The notes: generated by a model from the letters alone, not told the origin. DNA of 7,697 nucleotides from Lutibacter sp. (GCA_003516285.1 DPCK01000136.1:1-7697), one strand, 5' to 3'. Positions 1 to 6,017 are shown, counted from the first letter of the stretch. Program-made: numbers and translations.

Positions 1-74
1 AATTCGTGTATAATTTGATTCACAACGGTCGTTTTTCCGCTTCCTGTACCTCCGGCAATTCCAATTATCAACAT
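1..74 (-). CDS. udk: Uridine kinase, N-terminal fragment (cut by window edge)
   Basis: Only the first 24 codons are inside the window, reading leftwards from an ATG at 74. The translation begins MLIIGIAGGTGSGKTTVV, a start-proximal beta strand followed by a Walker A/P-loop (GGTGSGKT at about residues 8-15). This placement and wording are characteristic of uridine kinase (Udk), which phosphorylates uridine and cytidine to UMP and CMP in the cytoplasmic pyrimidine salvage pathway. Other P-loop kinases of the phosphoribulokinase/uridine kinase family share the motif, so the name rests on a short stretch. A perfect Bacteroidota -7 element lies just upstream at 100-107. Confidence 0.75.
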   Translation of the reverse strand, partial: MLIIGIAGGTGSGKTTVVNQIIHE

Positions 75-99
75 CTAAATCAGTAATTTTAAATTCCTC

Positions 100-107
100 C
101 AAATTTA
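100..107 (-). promoter_or_regulatory. Candidate -7 promoter element for udk
   Basis: Read on the minus strand this is TAAATTTG, a full match to the Bacteroidota -7 consensus TAnnTTTG, 26 bases upstream of the udk start codon. A correctly spaced -33 TTTG is not evident; the nearest TTTG is only 15 bases away. The call therefore rests on the -7 element and position alone. Confidence 0.35.
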
Positions 108-181
108 AGGAATATTAAATAGCAAAAACAGATTTAAATAATATTTTAAATGATGTTTAAAATTTATACCATTTTGAACCT

Positions 182-298
182 GCCCTCTTTTTCGGAGGGC
201 GTTTCCCGCCAGCTGGCGGGTCAGGCTTTGCGCTACAATCTTTTTTCCATCGCCGAAAAGGCGAAGAAAAAAAGGATTTCAGCTTCAATCCTTAACGC
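182..298. repeat. Structured intergenic inverted-repeat element
   Basis: A compact GC-rich island in AT-rich DNA, built of nested inverted repeats. GCCCTC (182-187) pairs with GAGGGC (195-200). A perfect 16-bp palindrome CCCGCCAGCTGGCGGG lies at 205-220. TTTTTTC (241-247) pairs with GAAAAAA (266-272) around an inner CGCC/GGCG stem (251-254/260-263). GCGTT (199-203) can pair with AACGC (294-298), closing the whole element. From memory, elements with the wording GGGCGTT...GGCTTT.CGCTACAATCTTTT...GGATTTC.NCTTCAATCC.TAACGC recur between genes in flavobacterial genomes; I could not verify that here. It sits downstream of the tRNA-Thr(CGU) gene and upstream of udk, outside any gene. It could be a dispersed palindromic repeat, a small mobile element or a structured RNA. 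Confidence 0.55.
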
Positions 299-368
299 AA
301 AATGAACTAAGAATGAAAAATGAATAGTCACTTGTTAATTCTCGCCAGAAACTTTATCAATATTTATG

Positions 369-442
369 AGCCGACAGAGGGGCTCGAACCCACGACCTGC
401 TGATTACGATTCAGCTGCTCTGCCAAACTAAGCTATGTCGGC
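369..442 (-). tRNA. tRNA-Thr (anticodon CGU)
   Basis: The minus strand folds into a full cloverleaf. Acceptor GCCGACA pairs perfectly with TGTCGGC, the D arm has stem GCTT/GAGC, and anticodon stem GCTGA/TCAGC closes the loop ATCGTAA with anticodon CGT, reading the ACG threonine codon. The T arm is GTGGG-TTCGAGC-CCCTC, with a T:T mismatch at its second pair. The discriminator base is T at 369. The following bases are CAT, so the 3' CCA is not encoded and must be added by nucleotidyltransferase. It is a close paralogue of the tRNA at 550-623. It lies beyond that gene's terminator, so it probably has its own promoter, which I could not identify with confidence. Confidence 0.95.
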
Positions 443-512
443 ATTTTCAGTACTAATTTACTAAGGGTTATTGAGATAAAAAAATTGGATTGAATTATTT
501 TTAGGACTTGAA

Positions 513-543
513 ATAAAAAAAGCCTCTTCGTTTTGAAGAGGCT
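513..543 (-). terminator. Rho-independent terminator after tRNA-Thr(UGU)
   Basis: A perfect 9-bp stem AGCCTCTTC/GAAGAGGCT (521-529 and 535-543) with a 5-base loop. On the minus strand it is followed directly by a T-run. It begins four bases beyond the encoded CCA end of the tRNA at 550-623, so it ends that transcript and separates the two tRNA genes. Confidence 0.9.
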
Positions 544-549
544 TCTTGG

Positions 550-623
550 AGCCGATAGAGGGACTCGAACCCACGACCTGCTGATTACAAATCAGCTGCT
601 CTAGCCAGCTGAGCTACATCGGC
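550..623 (-). tRNA. tRNA-Thr (anticodon UGU)
   Basis: Minus-strand cloverleaf. Acceptor GCCGATG/TATCGGC has one G:T pair, the D stem is GCTC/GAGC, and anticodon stem GCTGA/TCAGC closes the loop TTTGTAA with anticodon TGT, reading ACA (and by wobble other ACN) threonine codons. The T arm is GTGGG-TTCGAGT-CCCTC with the same T:T mismatch at its second pair as the CGU gene. The discriminator is T (550), followed by CCA (549-547), so the 3' CCA is encoded here, unlike its neighbour. A strong terminator follows at once. Confidence 0.95.
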
Positions 624-634
624 TTTTGTGTGTG

Positions 635-666
635 CAAATTAAATTACTTTAAAAGTCATAAGCAAC
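635..666 (-). promoter_or_regulatory. Candidate promoter of tRNA-Thr(UGU)
   Basis: On the minus strand a -7-like TTAATTTG (642 to 635, one mismatch to TAnnTTTG) lies 11 bases upstream of the tRNA 5' end. It is preceded after 20 bases by GTTG, a partial -33 TTTG element. Spacing and placement fit a Bacteroidota tRNA promoter, but both boxes are imperfect. Confidence 0.35.
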
Positions 667-747
667 TATTTCCATACTTTTTTTTAAAATAAATTTTATA
701 TAATTGGCAATAAGGAAATTGAATTATAGATCAATGTTTTTTTGCAA

Positions 748-782
748 TAAAAAAGGGCAACGCCATTTAAATACCATTGCCC
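748..782 (-). terminator. Rho-independent terminator of the 820-1290 gene
   Basis: GGGCAA (755-760) and TTGCCC (777-782) form a stem around a 16-base loop. Read on the minus strand, the hairpin is followed by TTTTTTATTG. It lies 37 bases past the stop codon of the minus-strand gene that ends at 820. The remainder of 624-819 holds only AT-rich DNA and the tRNA promoter. Confidence 0.7.
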
Positions 783-819
783 AATTTAAAATATTGGTTT
801 AAAAGAGAGTTTTTTTAAA

Positions 820-1290
820 TTATTTATCCATTAATTTTGGAATTTCATAAGTTCCGGATAATTTTTTTTGGTCTTTTTTCTTCATCACATTTTCAACCAC
901 TTTAAAAATTCGCTGTTTTAGCTCTTTATATTTATGGATGTAATTGGTGACTTCTATTTCTAATTGTTTATGGCTTTCCAAATAGTTTTTGTTGCCTGAT
1001 ACGCTTTCATACTTAATTAATTTGGCAAGAATTTTATTTTGACTGTTGATGACGTCCAACAAGGTGGTTCCTATATTTTTTTGAACGGATATCTGTTTAA
1101 CGGAATCCTCAATTTTTTTGTGTAAACCTGCCACCAAAAAATCAATATAATTGGCGCTGAGCAAATGTTCCAAAAAACGGATTTCATCTTTAATTAAATT
1201 TATTTCAGAAACCCATATTTTTGAATCGTGGTGCAGTTCATCAACGCTTTTTTCTCTTCCAAACCAATCTTTTTTCATTTTAGTTTTCAT
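820..1290 (-). CDS. Conserved-type helical protein of unknown function (paralogue of 1477-1983)
   Basis: 156 residues, rich in Lys, Glu, Leu and Ile, with no signal peptide or membrane segment; predicted almost entirely helical and probably cytoplasmic. I do not recognise a named family. It aligns without gaps to the neighbouring gene product: W26 matches W57 there, E36 matches E67, and the C-terminal YKELKQRIF (121-129) matches YKNLKIRIF (152-160) at exactly the same distance from the Trp. It is therefore a duplicated two-member family. The C-terminal tail (about 136-156, Lys-rich) is absent from the paralogue. An ATG four codons downstream is an alternative start. A CRP/FNR-type promoter (1401-1443) lies upstream, giving a leader of about 105 bases, and a terminator follows at 748-782, so it is probably monocistronic. 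Confidence 0.8.
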   Translation of the reverse strand: MKTKMKKDWFGREKSVDELHHDSKIWVSEINLIKDEIRFLEHLLSANYIDFLVAGLHKKIEDSVKQISVQKNIGTTLLDVINSQNKILAKLIKYESVSGNKNYLESHKQLEIEVTNYIHKYKELKQRIFKVVENVMKKKDQKKLSGTYEIPKLMDK

Positions 1291-1400
1291 CTGTTTATTA
1301 TTTATTTTTTATTGGTACAGATGCAGTTCGCCATTAATCATTTCTGTGTGTATCAAAATTTGTTATGGCTCGTTTCATCTTTATTGATTTAGTTATTTTA

Positions 1401-1444
1401 TAAAGTTAAGGACTAAAACCGAAAAATAATTTGATATCCGTCAG
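1401..1444 (-). promoter_or_regulatory. CRP/FNR-type promoter of the 820-1290 gene
   Basis: On the minus strand the palindrome CTGAC-GGAT-ATCAA (1444 to 1431; core TGAC-N4-ATCA at 1432-1443) is followed after exactly 23 bases by TAACTTTA (1408 to 1401), a TAnnTTTG-type -7 element. The palindrome centre is 33 bases from the -7 centre, which puts it near -41 from the expected start of transcription (about 1397). The same arrangement, base for base in spacing, occurs at three other promoters in the window. Confidence 0.65.
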
Positions 1445-1476
1445 TTTTTGATTTTTTAATTTTTTATGAAAAATGA

Positions 1477-1983
1477 TTAATTGATAAGTCCGTTTATATA
1501 TTCAAATATTCGAATTTTTAAATTTTTGTAGTGTTGTAAATACATAAAAATTTCTTCTTCCATTTTTTCATATTCCGAAATATGTAAATGACTAGCATCT
1601 AGTGATTTAGAATCTTTATGCTCAATTAATTCAGTGTTATAATCATTAATTTTAACAAGAATATTGTTTTTTGCCTGTTCAAAATTATCAAGTTCTAAAA
1701 TGAATAACTGTAGGCGTTCATACAAATTTGGAATGGTCGCAGAGAAAGGATAGGCTTTTATGAGCCTTTTTATAAAGGCCAATTCGATGTTGATAAAAGC
1801 ATATTCAGCTGTCCACAAAGAAATATTGTATAGCAATTCCTCGAGGGTTTTATATTTGGAAAACGATTTGTAAATGATGTTAGATTCCATTTCTGAAGGT
1901 TTTTGTTCATCACTAAGTAATTCATTATATGTTTCATAAAAAATGATATTTATCAAAAGTGAATTAAAAAATAAGTCCTTCAT
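1477..1983 (-). CDS. Helical protein of unknown function (paralogue of 820-1290)
   Basis: 168 residues, soluble, mostly helical, with no recognised domain. Residues 57-166 align without gaps to residues 26-135 of the neighbouring gene product, with the same Trp at the start (W57), a shared E-x2-F pattern (67-70) and the signature YKNLKIRIF (152-160). The N-terminal 45 residues are an extension the paralogue lacks. The start ATG at 1983 gives the longest frame; an overlapping ATG four bases upstream is out of frame. The gene is divergent from the operon at 2168. No TAnnTTTR element with a matched palindrome is visible upstream, so its promoter is unclear. The regulatory box between the two divergent genes (2109-2120) might also act on it. 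Confidence 0.75.
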   Translation of the reverse strand: MKDLFFNSLLINIIFYETYNELLSDEQKPSEMESNIIYKSFSKYKTLEELLYNISLWTAEYAFINIELAFIKRLIKAYPFSATIPNLYERLQLFILELDNFEQAKNNILVKINDYNTELIEHKDSKSLDASHLHISEYEKMEEEIFMYLQHYKNLKIRIFEYINGLIN

Positions 1984-2107
1984 TCATTAAAAAACAGACA
2001 AATATTTATCGTTTTTCCCAATTTTTAGTGAGGATGAATCTATTTCTGAAGGTCAATTTCACATTGTATAAAAAATCTTTATGCCTCATAATTGAATTCT
2101 CAGAAGA

Positions 2108-2151
2108 TTGAGGAAAATCATTTTTTAAAGTTTCAACAAACCATAGCTTTA
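2108..2151 (+). promoter_or_regulatory. CRP/FNR-type promoter of the 2168-4593 operon
   Basis: TTGAG-GAAA-ATCAT (2108-2121; core 2109-2120) is an imperfect CRP/FNR-type palindrome. Exactly 23 bases after the core comes TAGCTTTA (2144-2151), a -7 element of the TAnnTTTG type. Transcription should begin near 2156-2159, only about 10-16 bases before the first gene. The left half-site (TGAG) is the weakest of the four in this window, but the -7 element and spacing match the others exactly. Confidence 0.6.
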
Positions 2152-2167
2152 TAGGATTAAAAAATAA

Positions 2168-2788
2168 ATGATTATGAGAAAATTACTTATTATATTGGTT
2201 TGTTTCAGTGTTTATACGGGTGTATTTGCACAAACTTTAAGTGATTTTGATGAGGTTTATCCTTTTCAAGGCGATTTTGCAGCCATAAAAAAAGAAAATC
2301 AGTGGGCTTTTATCAATAAAGAAGGGAAAAAAACCATCGATTTTAGGGCTGATTTGGTGCTAACCAACAGGCTAAATTCTTTAAACCAAACAATATCGTA
2401 TCCGGTTTTTAGCGATGGCAGGTGTTTGATCAGAAAATTAATGGGAGACACTTATTATTATGGTTTTATCAATGAAAAAGGCATAGAAGTCATTAAACCT
2501 CAGTTTTTAAATGCCACGAATTTTTCTAATGGTTATGCCATTGTGGTGACAACCACAAAGGATTCTATCGGATTTAATGTAGTTTTAAATAAGGCTGTTG
2601 TGTCCAATATTTTGGAAGAATATGTGATCAACACTTCTGGGGAATTGGTGAAATATTTATACAATCCAAGGAAAAATGTACCGGCCAATTATAAAAATGG
2701 GGTGCCTATCATTGAATCGAAGTTTATAGCGCCAAATTTGGTTGCGGTAAAAAACAAAAATAAAAAATGGGATATACTTCAGTTTTAA
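2168..2788 (+). CDS. Exported WG-repeat-like protein
   Basis: 206 residues with a classical signal peptide: basic MRK, a hydrophobic run, and a likely cut after VFA (residue 21) leaving an N-terminal Gln. The mature part resembles WG-repeat (WG_beta_rep) proteins: QWAFINKEGK (45-54) and YYYGFINEKG (97-106) have the aromatic-x-FIN-x-(E/K)G turn, followed by a Phe-containing strand pattern such as KPQFLNATNFSNGYAIV. Such proteins in Bacteroidota are periplasmic or surface beta proteins of unclear function. The second ATG at 2174 (residue 3) may be the real start, since the predicted transcript start near 2158 leaves a leader of only about 10 bases for the first ATG. It is the first gene of a plus-strand operon, 16 bases before the DUF2267 gene. 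Its export sets it apart from the cytoplasmic products that follow. Confidence 0.8.
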   Translation: MIMRKLLIILVCFSVYTGVFAQTLSDFDEVYPFQGDFAAIKKENQWAFINKEGKKTIDFRADLVLTNRLNSLNQTISYPVFSDGRCLIRKLMGDTYYYGFINEKGIEVIKPQFLNATNFSNGYAIVVTTTKDSIGFNVVLNKAVVSNILEEYVINTSGELVKYLYNPRKNVPANYKNGVPIIESKFIAPNLVAVKNKNKKWDILQF

Positions 2789-2804
2789 CCAAAAAAATAT
2801 AATT

Positions 2805-3251
2805 ATGGCACTAAATTTTAACCAATTCGCAAAAGAAGGCAATGCATTTTTGAAGGAATTTGCAAAAAAAATAAATATGCCTAATGAACCCGATAAGGCA
2901 GGAAGAATTTTGTCTTCTGTTTTACACGGACTTCGAGAAGTCATCACCACAGAAGAATCGTTGCAGCTAATTTCGCAGTTTCCGATGTTTTTAAAAGCGG
3001 TTTATGTAAACAAGTGGACCACACGTAAAAAACATAAAGTAAAAAACATGACCGATTTTATTGATTTAATTCGAGAATTGGACGGTGTAACTTCTTTAAA
3101 CGATTTTGTATCAGAAGAAGTTGCGGAAAATTACATCTCGGTAACATTTTTGTTGTTGCGAAAATATGTTTCTTTAGGTGAATTGGAGGATCTTAGAACG
3201 GTGCTTCCAAAAGATTTAAAGTCTATTGTTTACCAGAATGCAATGTTCTAG
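2805..3251 (+). CDS. DUF2267 domain protein
   Basis: 148 residues, soluble and helical. It matches the DUF2267 family in its arrangement: an N-terminal F-x-K-E-x2-FLKEFAKK helix, DKAGRILSSVLHGLREVITTEES (residues 30-52, the family's A-x-R-x-L-x-A-V-L-x2-L-R-x-R-L-T-x2-E pattern), then L-x2-QFPMFLKAVYVNKW (54-71) and a C-terminal DLRTVLPKDLKSI segment. The family's biochemical role is unknown. Members occur often beside universal stress proteins and other stationary-phase genes, which is the setting here. It lies 16 bases after the WG-repeat gene and 21 before the hydrolase gene, so the three are probably one transcript. Confidence 0.85.
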   Translation: MALNFNQFAKEGNAFLKEFAKKINMPNEPDKAGRILSSVLHGLREVITTEESLQLISQFPMFLKAVYVNKWTTRKKHKVKNMTDFIDLIRELDGVTSLNDFVSEEVAENYISVTFLLLRKYVSLGELEDLRTVLPKDLKSIVYQNAMF

Positions 3252-3272
3252 AAAAACCTAAAAAATGAGTTT

Positions 3273-3953
3273 ATGAAAAGTAGTGAGCAATCCTTTAAGG
3301 AAGTTGATATTGCCATTGGCGAAGTGCTTTTAAAAGGGAATTTAAGACTAGCGGAAGATCCGAAAGGGATTGTGTTATTTTCTCACGGAAGCGGCAGCAG
3401 CAGGCTGAGCATCAGAAATAATTATGTCGCAAGTTTGTTGTTTGAGCAAGGTTTTTCCAGCCTGCTTTTCGATTTATTGACTACCAAAGAGGATTTAATC
3501 TTTGAAAATCGTTTTGATATTGAATTGCTTACGGAACGGTTGGTGAAAGTCACAAAATGGGTAATGAATTATAAAAAAACAAAAAAAATGCCTATTGGAT
3601 ATTTTGGTGCCAGTACCGGAGCGGCTTCTGCGTTAAACGCTGCCGCCCAAATGGAAAACGTTATAAAAGCCGTTGTGTCAAGAGGCGGTCGTCCCGATTT
3701 GGCGATGCCGGTTTTAAAGAGCATTAAAATGCCAACGCTTTTAATTGTTGGGGGCAAAGATGATGTGGTAATAGGTTTGAATAAAAAAGCAAAAGCGACG
3801 ATTGGTGGCATTTGTGAATTAAAAATTATTGAAGGCGCCTCGCATTTATTTTCGGAAGCAGGCAAGCTCGAAATTGTGGCCAAACTTACTTCGGAATGGT
3901 TCGACAAGTATTTAAAAAAGGAAGCTAAAACTGAGCGTTATGTATACAAATAG
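3273..3953 (+). CDS. Alpha/beta hydrolase, dienelactone-hydrolase-like
   Basis: 226 residues with a complete alpha/beta-hydrolase catalytic set. An oxyanion-region HGSGSS lies at 38-43. The nucleophile elbow GYFGASTGA places Ser114 as nucleophile. The acid is Asp163 or Asp164 in VGGKDDVV, and the base is His191 in GASHLF. This wording belongs to the dienelactone-hydrolase-like group that is repeatedly found beside, or fused to, a phosphoribosyltransferase. The substrate is unknown. There is no signal peptide. The last 14 bases overlap the start of the next gene, which suggests translational coupling. An ATG at 3264 opens a frame that stops after three codons, so 3273 is the start. Confidence 0.88.
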   Translation: MKSSEQSFKEVDIAIGEVLLKGNLRLAEDPKGIVLFSHGSGSSRLSIRNNYVASLLFEQGFSSLLFDLLTTKEDLIFENRFDIELLTERLVKVTKWVMNYKKTKKMPIGYFGASTGAASALNAAAQMENVIKAVVSRGGRPDLAMPVLKSIKMPTLLIVGGKDDVVIGLNKKAKATIGGICELKIIEGASHLFSEAGKLEIVAKLTSEWFDKYLKKEAKTERYVYK

Positions 3954-4593
3954 GGAAGAAGCAGGCAAATTGCTGGCAAACAAATTAACGAATTATAAGG
4001 ACAATAAAGAGGTGGTTATTGTTGCAATTCCAAGAGGCGGTGTTCCCGTTGGCTATGAAATTTCTAATAAATTAAATGTTCCTTTAGAAATTGTGCTGTC
4101 CAAAAAAATTGGACATCCATTTAATAAAGAATATGCCATAGGCGCCGTTACTATAGAAAACAGTATTTTGAGCGATGCTGCGGATGAAGTTTCACCTGTA
4201 TATATTTATGATGAAACTGAACAAATGAGGGCTTTGTTAAAACAACGCCATCAGCTTTATTATGGCGACAAAAAACCATTGCCGCTTAAAGATAAAATAG
4301 TTATTTTGGTTGATGACGGCATCGCTACGGGAAATACTATTATTTCGTGCATTCAACTTCTACAGCTTCAAAAACCTTCAAAAATAGTTGTTTCCTTGCC
4401 CGTTGCGCCAAATTCGTCCTTGAGAAAAATAAGGGAAATGCCAGAAGTTAATGAAGTAATTTGCTTGTCGGCTCCGGTAAATTTTCAGTCGGTCGGACAG
4501 TTTTATGAAGATTTTGACCAGGTAAATGACAATGAGGTGGTTGCATTGTTAAAAAAAGCAAATGAGGATTTTAATTTTAAAAATTCTAAATAA
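3940..4593 (+). CDS. Type I phosphoribosyltransferase family protein
   Basis: 217 residues. The PRPP-binding loop VILVDDGIATGNT (121-133) has the paired acidic residues Asp125-Asp126 and the Thr/Gly turn of type I phosphoribosyltransferases. Upstream, IPRGGVPVG (30-38) and the KKIGHP segment (55-60) are typical of the uncharacterised stress-linked PRTase group, rather than of apt, hpt or upp. The base acceptor is unknown. It starts inside the hydrolase gene (ATG at 3940, 14-base overlap). In Mycobacterium, Rv0571c joins a PRTase and a dienelactone-hydrolase-like domain and belongs to the DosR hypoxia regulon, so an overlapping pair behind a CRP/FNR-type promoter is a meaningful parallel. It is the last gene of the operon. 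The only hairpin downstream (CCCC-GCT-GGGG, 4646-4656) lacks a T-run and is a weak terminator candidate. Confidence 0.88.
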   Translation: MYTNREEAGKLLANKLTNYKDNKEVVIVAIPRGGVPVGYEISNKLNVPLEIVLSKKIGHPFNKEYAIGAVTIENSILSDAADEVSPVYIYDETEQMRALLKQRHQLYYGDKKPLPLKDKIVILVDDGIATGNTIISCIQLLQLQKPSKIVVSLPVAPNSSLRKIREMPEVNEVICLSAPVNFQSVGQFYEDFDQVNDNEVVALLKKANEDFNFKNSK

Positions 4594-4825
4594 TTATGAT
4601 TAGGAACATTGTTGGAAGGTTAAATTTTTAAAAACAAACAAATTGCCCCGCTGGGGATTTAATAACTGGATTATTTCAATTTTCAAACTTTGCGTGGATT
4701 ATGGAATAAAATAACATCTAAAAAAACAAGGCTGGAATACCCAATTTCTGGACGTTATGAATACTGAGTTTTCAAAATATAGTTGCTTTTATCTTTTTTC
4801 AATCTTTATTTTTTAAAATACCCAC

Positions 4826-5128
4826 TTATAAATAATGCTTCATTTCGTTTTTGCGTTTTTGTAGCTGCTTGTCTAAGTCGCGCAAGGTTTCATCGGTGGC
4901 AGCTTCAAAACTTTCTTCATCAGAAAAGGCAAAAATTCTCGGGCCGGGAAGGCTTAGTCTTATTTCGCAAACTTTACCTCTTCCTTTTGTGTCAGGTTCT
5001 AATTTATAAAATACATCGGCCCTAATCAGCCATTCATATCTATCCGACATTTTAAGTAGTTTTTTAATCACAAATGATTCCACAGCTTCACTTTTTGGAA
5101 CTTGCACAAATTGAATTTTAATTTCCAT
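4826..5128 (-). CDS. HPF/RaiA-family ribosome hibernation factor, short form
   Basis: 100 residues, about the length of E. coli HPF (95) and RaiA (113), without the C-terminal dimerisation domain of long HPF. The pattern MEIKIQFVQVPKSEAVESFVIKKLLKM, then a central strand with VFYKLEPDTKGRGKVCEIRLSLPG, then FEAATDETLRDLDKQLQKRK fits the beta-alpha-beta-beta-beta-alpha fold. The last helix carries the basic residues that contact 16S rRNA. Family members bind the 30S decoding region and silence or protect ribosomes during stress. It is 139 bases downstream of the DUF302 gene but has its own CRP/FNR-type promoter at 5164-5207. I give no symbol because hpf and raiA cannot be told apart here. Positions 4594-4825, between this gene and the convergent PRTase gene, hold only one weak hairpin. 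Confidence 0.88.
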   Translation of the reverse strand: MEIKIQFVQVPKSEAVESFVIKKLLKMSDRYEWLIRADVFYKLEPDTKGRGKVCEIRLSLPGPRIFAFSDEESFEAATDETLRDLDKQLQKRKNEMKHYL

Positions 5129-5163
5129 AATAATTATATTTTAAATTAAAAGGAGTTTGATTT

Positions 5164-5207
5164 TAAAGGTATTCAATGCAGTTGCCACTGCCAATGATAA
5201 ATATCAA
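5164..5207 (-). promoter_or_regulatory. CRP/FNR-type promoter of the HPF gene
   Basis: On the minus strand TTGAT-ATTT-ATCAT (5207 to 5194) is an almost perfect FNR-type palindrome (consensus TTGAT-N4-ATCAA). Exactly 23 bases after its core comes TACCTTTA (5171 to 5164), a TAnnTTTG-type -7 element. The expected transcript start is near 5160, giving a leader of about 30 bases. This is the clearest of the four such promoters in the window. Confidence 0.72.
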
Positions 5208-5267
5208 ATACAGGAAAATTACAACAAAAACTTTTGGATAAAATTTTATCGGTGAATTTTTTGAAAT

Positions 5268-5657
5268 TTACATATTTGCCAAAACTCTTTTAAGTTTATC
5301 GCCTATTTCCAAAGCAATCGGTGCCAAAGATTCATTGACGACAGCTTGCATAGAAACAATTGGATTTATGGCCGAAACTTCAATAATTCCAGGTTCTTTT
5401 TCCTGTACAATAACGTTGCACGGAAGCATAGTGCCAATTTTGTCTTCAGCTTTTAAAGCTTTATAGGCAAAAGGCGCGTTGCAAGCTCCCAAAATTCTGT
5501 AATTGTAAAAATCCACGTCCAGTTTTTTCTTCAAGGTGGCTTTTATGTCTATTTCCGTAAGTACGCCAAATCCTTCTTTTTGAAGTTCCGCAGTTACTTT
5601 TTCAATGGCTTCCTCAAAAGTGACGTTGTTTAATATGGTTGAATAGTAATAGTTCAT
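5268..5657 (-). CDS. DUF302 family protein
   Basis: 129 residues, soluble. DUF302 hallmarks are present: an N-terminal TFEEAIEKVTAELQKEGFGVLTEID helix-strand unit (13-37), then YRILGACNAPFAYKAL (53-68) and GTMLPCNVIVQE (74-85). Cys59 and Cys80 are the conserved family positions, followed by the strand VSAINPIVSM. The family's function is unknown; the structure is a small alpha/beta fold and the paired Cys residues suggest redox or ligand binding. The start ATG at 5657 is the only good one. No close CRP/FNR-type promoter precedes it. The nearest in the same orientation is at 6620-6663, which would make the tandem hairpin array part of its leader. A -7-like TACATTTA (5729 to 5722) is an alternative, without a matching -33 or palindrome. 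Confidence 0.87.
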   Translation of the reverse strand: MNYYYSTILNNVTFEEAIEKVTAELQKEGFGVLTEIDIKATLKKKLDVDFYNYRILGACNAPFAYKALKAEDKIGTMLPCNVIVQEKEPGIIEVSAINPIVSMQAVVNESLAPIALEIGDKLKRVLANM

Positions 5658-5828
5658 TTTTTAGTGTTTTTGAATTTAATTGTTATGGTAAAACAGTAAT
5701 TTACGAATAATATTTCAATAATAAATGTAAGAATTGTTACTTAACGCTTCAACTTGTTGTTTTGAGTGGGTTATAAACGTATCATTATCCAATATTTTTT
5801 TGAAAAAGGAATACTGGTTTTTGTAAAT

Positions 5829-5858
5829 AGAAACAGGAGGTCGCAACCTCCTGTTTCC
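5829..5858 (-). ncRNA. Array hairpin 1 (candidate structured RNA)
   Basis: Perfect 11-bp arms GAAACAGGAGG (5830-5840) and CCTCCTGTTTC (5847-5857). On the minus strand the stem gains an inner U-A pair closing a UGCG tetraloop of the UNCG class, and an outer G:U pair (5858/5829). No T-run follows on either strand, so it is not an ordinary terminator. The RNA call is an inference; the hairpin itself is plain. Confidence 0.55.
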
Positions 5859-6017
5859 TGAAGAGATTAAGTTTGTTTAATAACGCTAAACTTATTTTTC
5901 ATATTGATTTATCTCTAAAATAACACCAATACTAAAACTAATTTTACTTAAACAACACTTAGAAATCTTCATTTCAATCTGCACTGCTTTTCAACAATGT
6001 AAATCTATTTTTTGTAT

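Noticed and set aside
1151..1387. Plus-strand open frame of 78 codons
   Set aside because: It lies antisense to the 820-1290 gene and its leader, has Phe/Ser/Leu-rich content typical of the opposite strand of a Lys/Glu-rich gene, and no promoter or family resemblance.
2657..2950. Minus-strand open frame of 97 codons
   Set aside because: Antisense to the end of the WG-repeat gene and the start of the DUF2267 gene, both well supported; the translation has no recognisable domain.
3569..3907. Minus-strand open frame of 112 codons
   Set aside because: Antisense to the hydrolase gene, covering its catalytic Ser and His codons; a shadow frame.
4646..4656. CCCC-GCT-GGGG hairpin as terminator between the convergent PRTase and HPF genes
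   Set aside because: Only four G-C pairs, a three-base loop, and only short T-stretches nearby; too weak to call.
4783..5025. Plus-strand open frame of 80 codons
   Set aside because: Mostly antisense to the HPF/RaiA gene; no independent support.
5722..5781. TACATTTA and TACGTTTA (minus strand, 5729-5722 and 5781-5774) as CRP/FNR-type promoters of the DUF302 gene
   Set aside because: The positions where the palindrome should be, 23 bases upstream, hold no TGAn-N4-nTCA pattern, and no -33 TTTG is at the right distance.
5829..5858. Array hairpins as ordinary rho-independent terminators
   Set aside because: The stems are strong but no T-run follows directly on either strand in any of the first three units.
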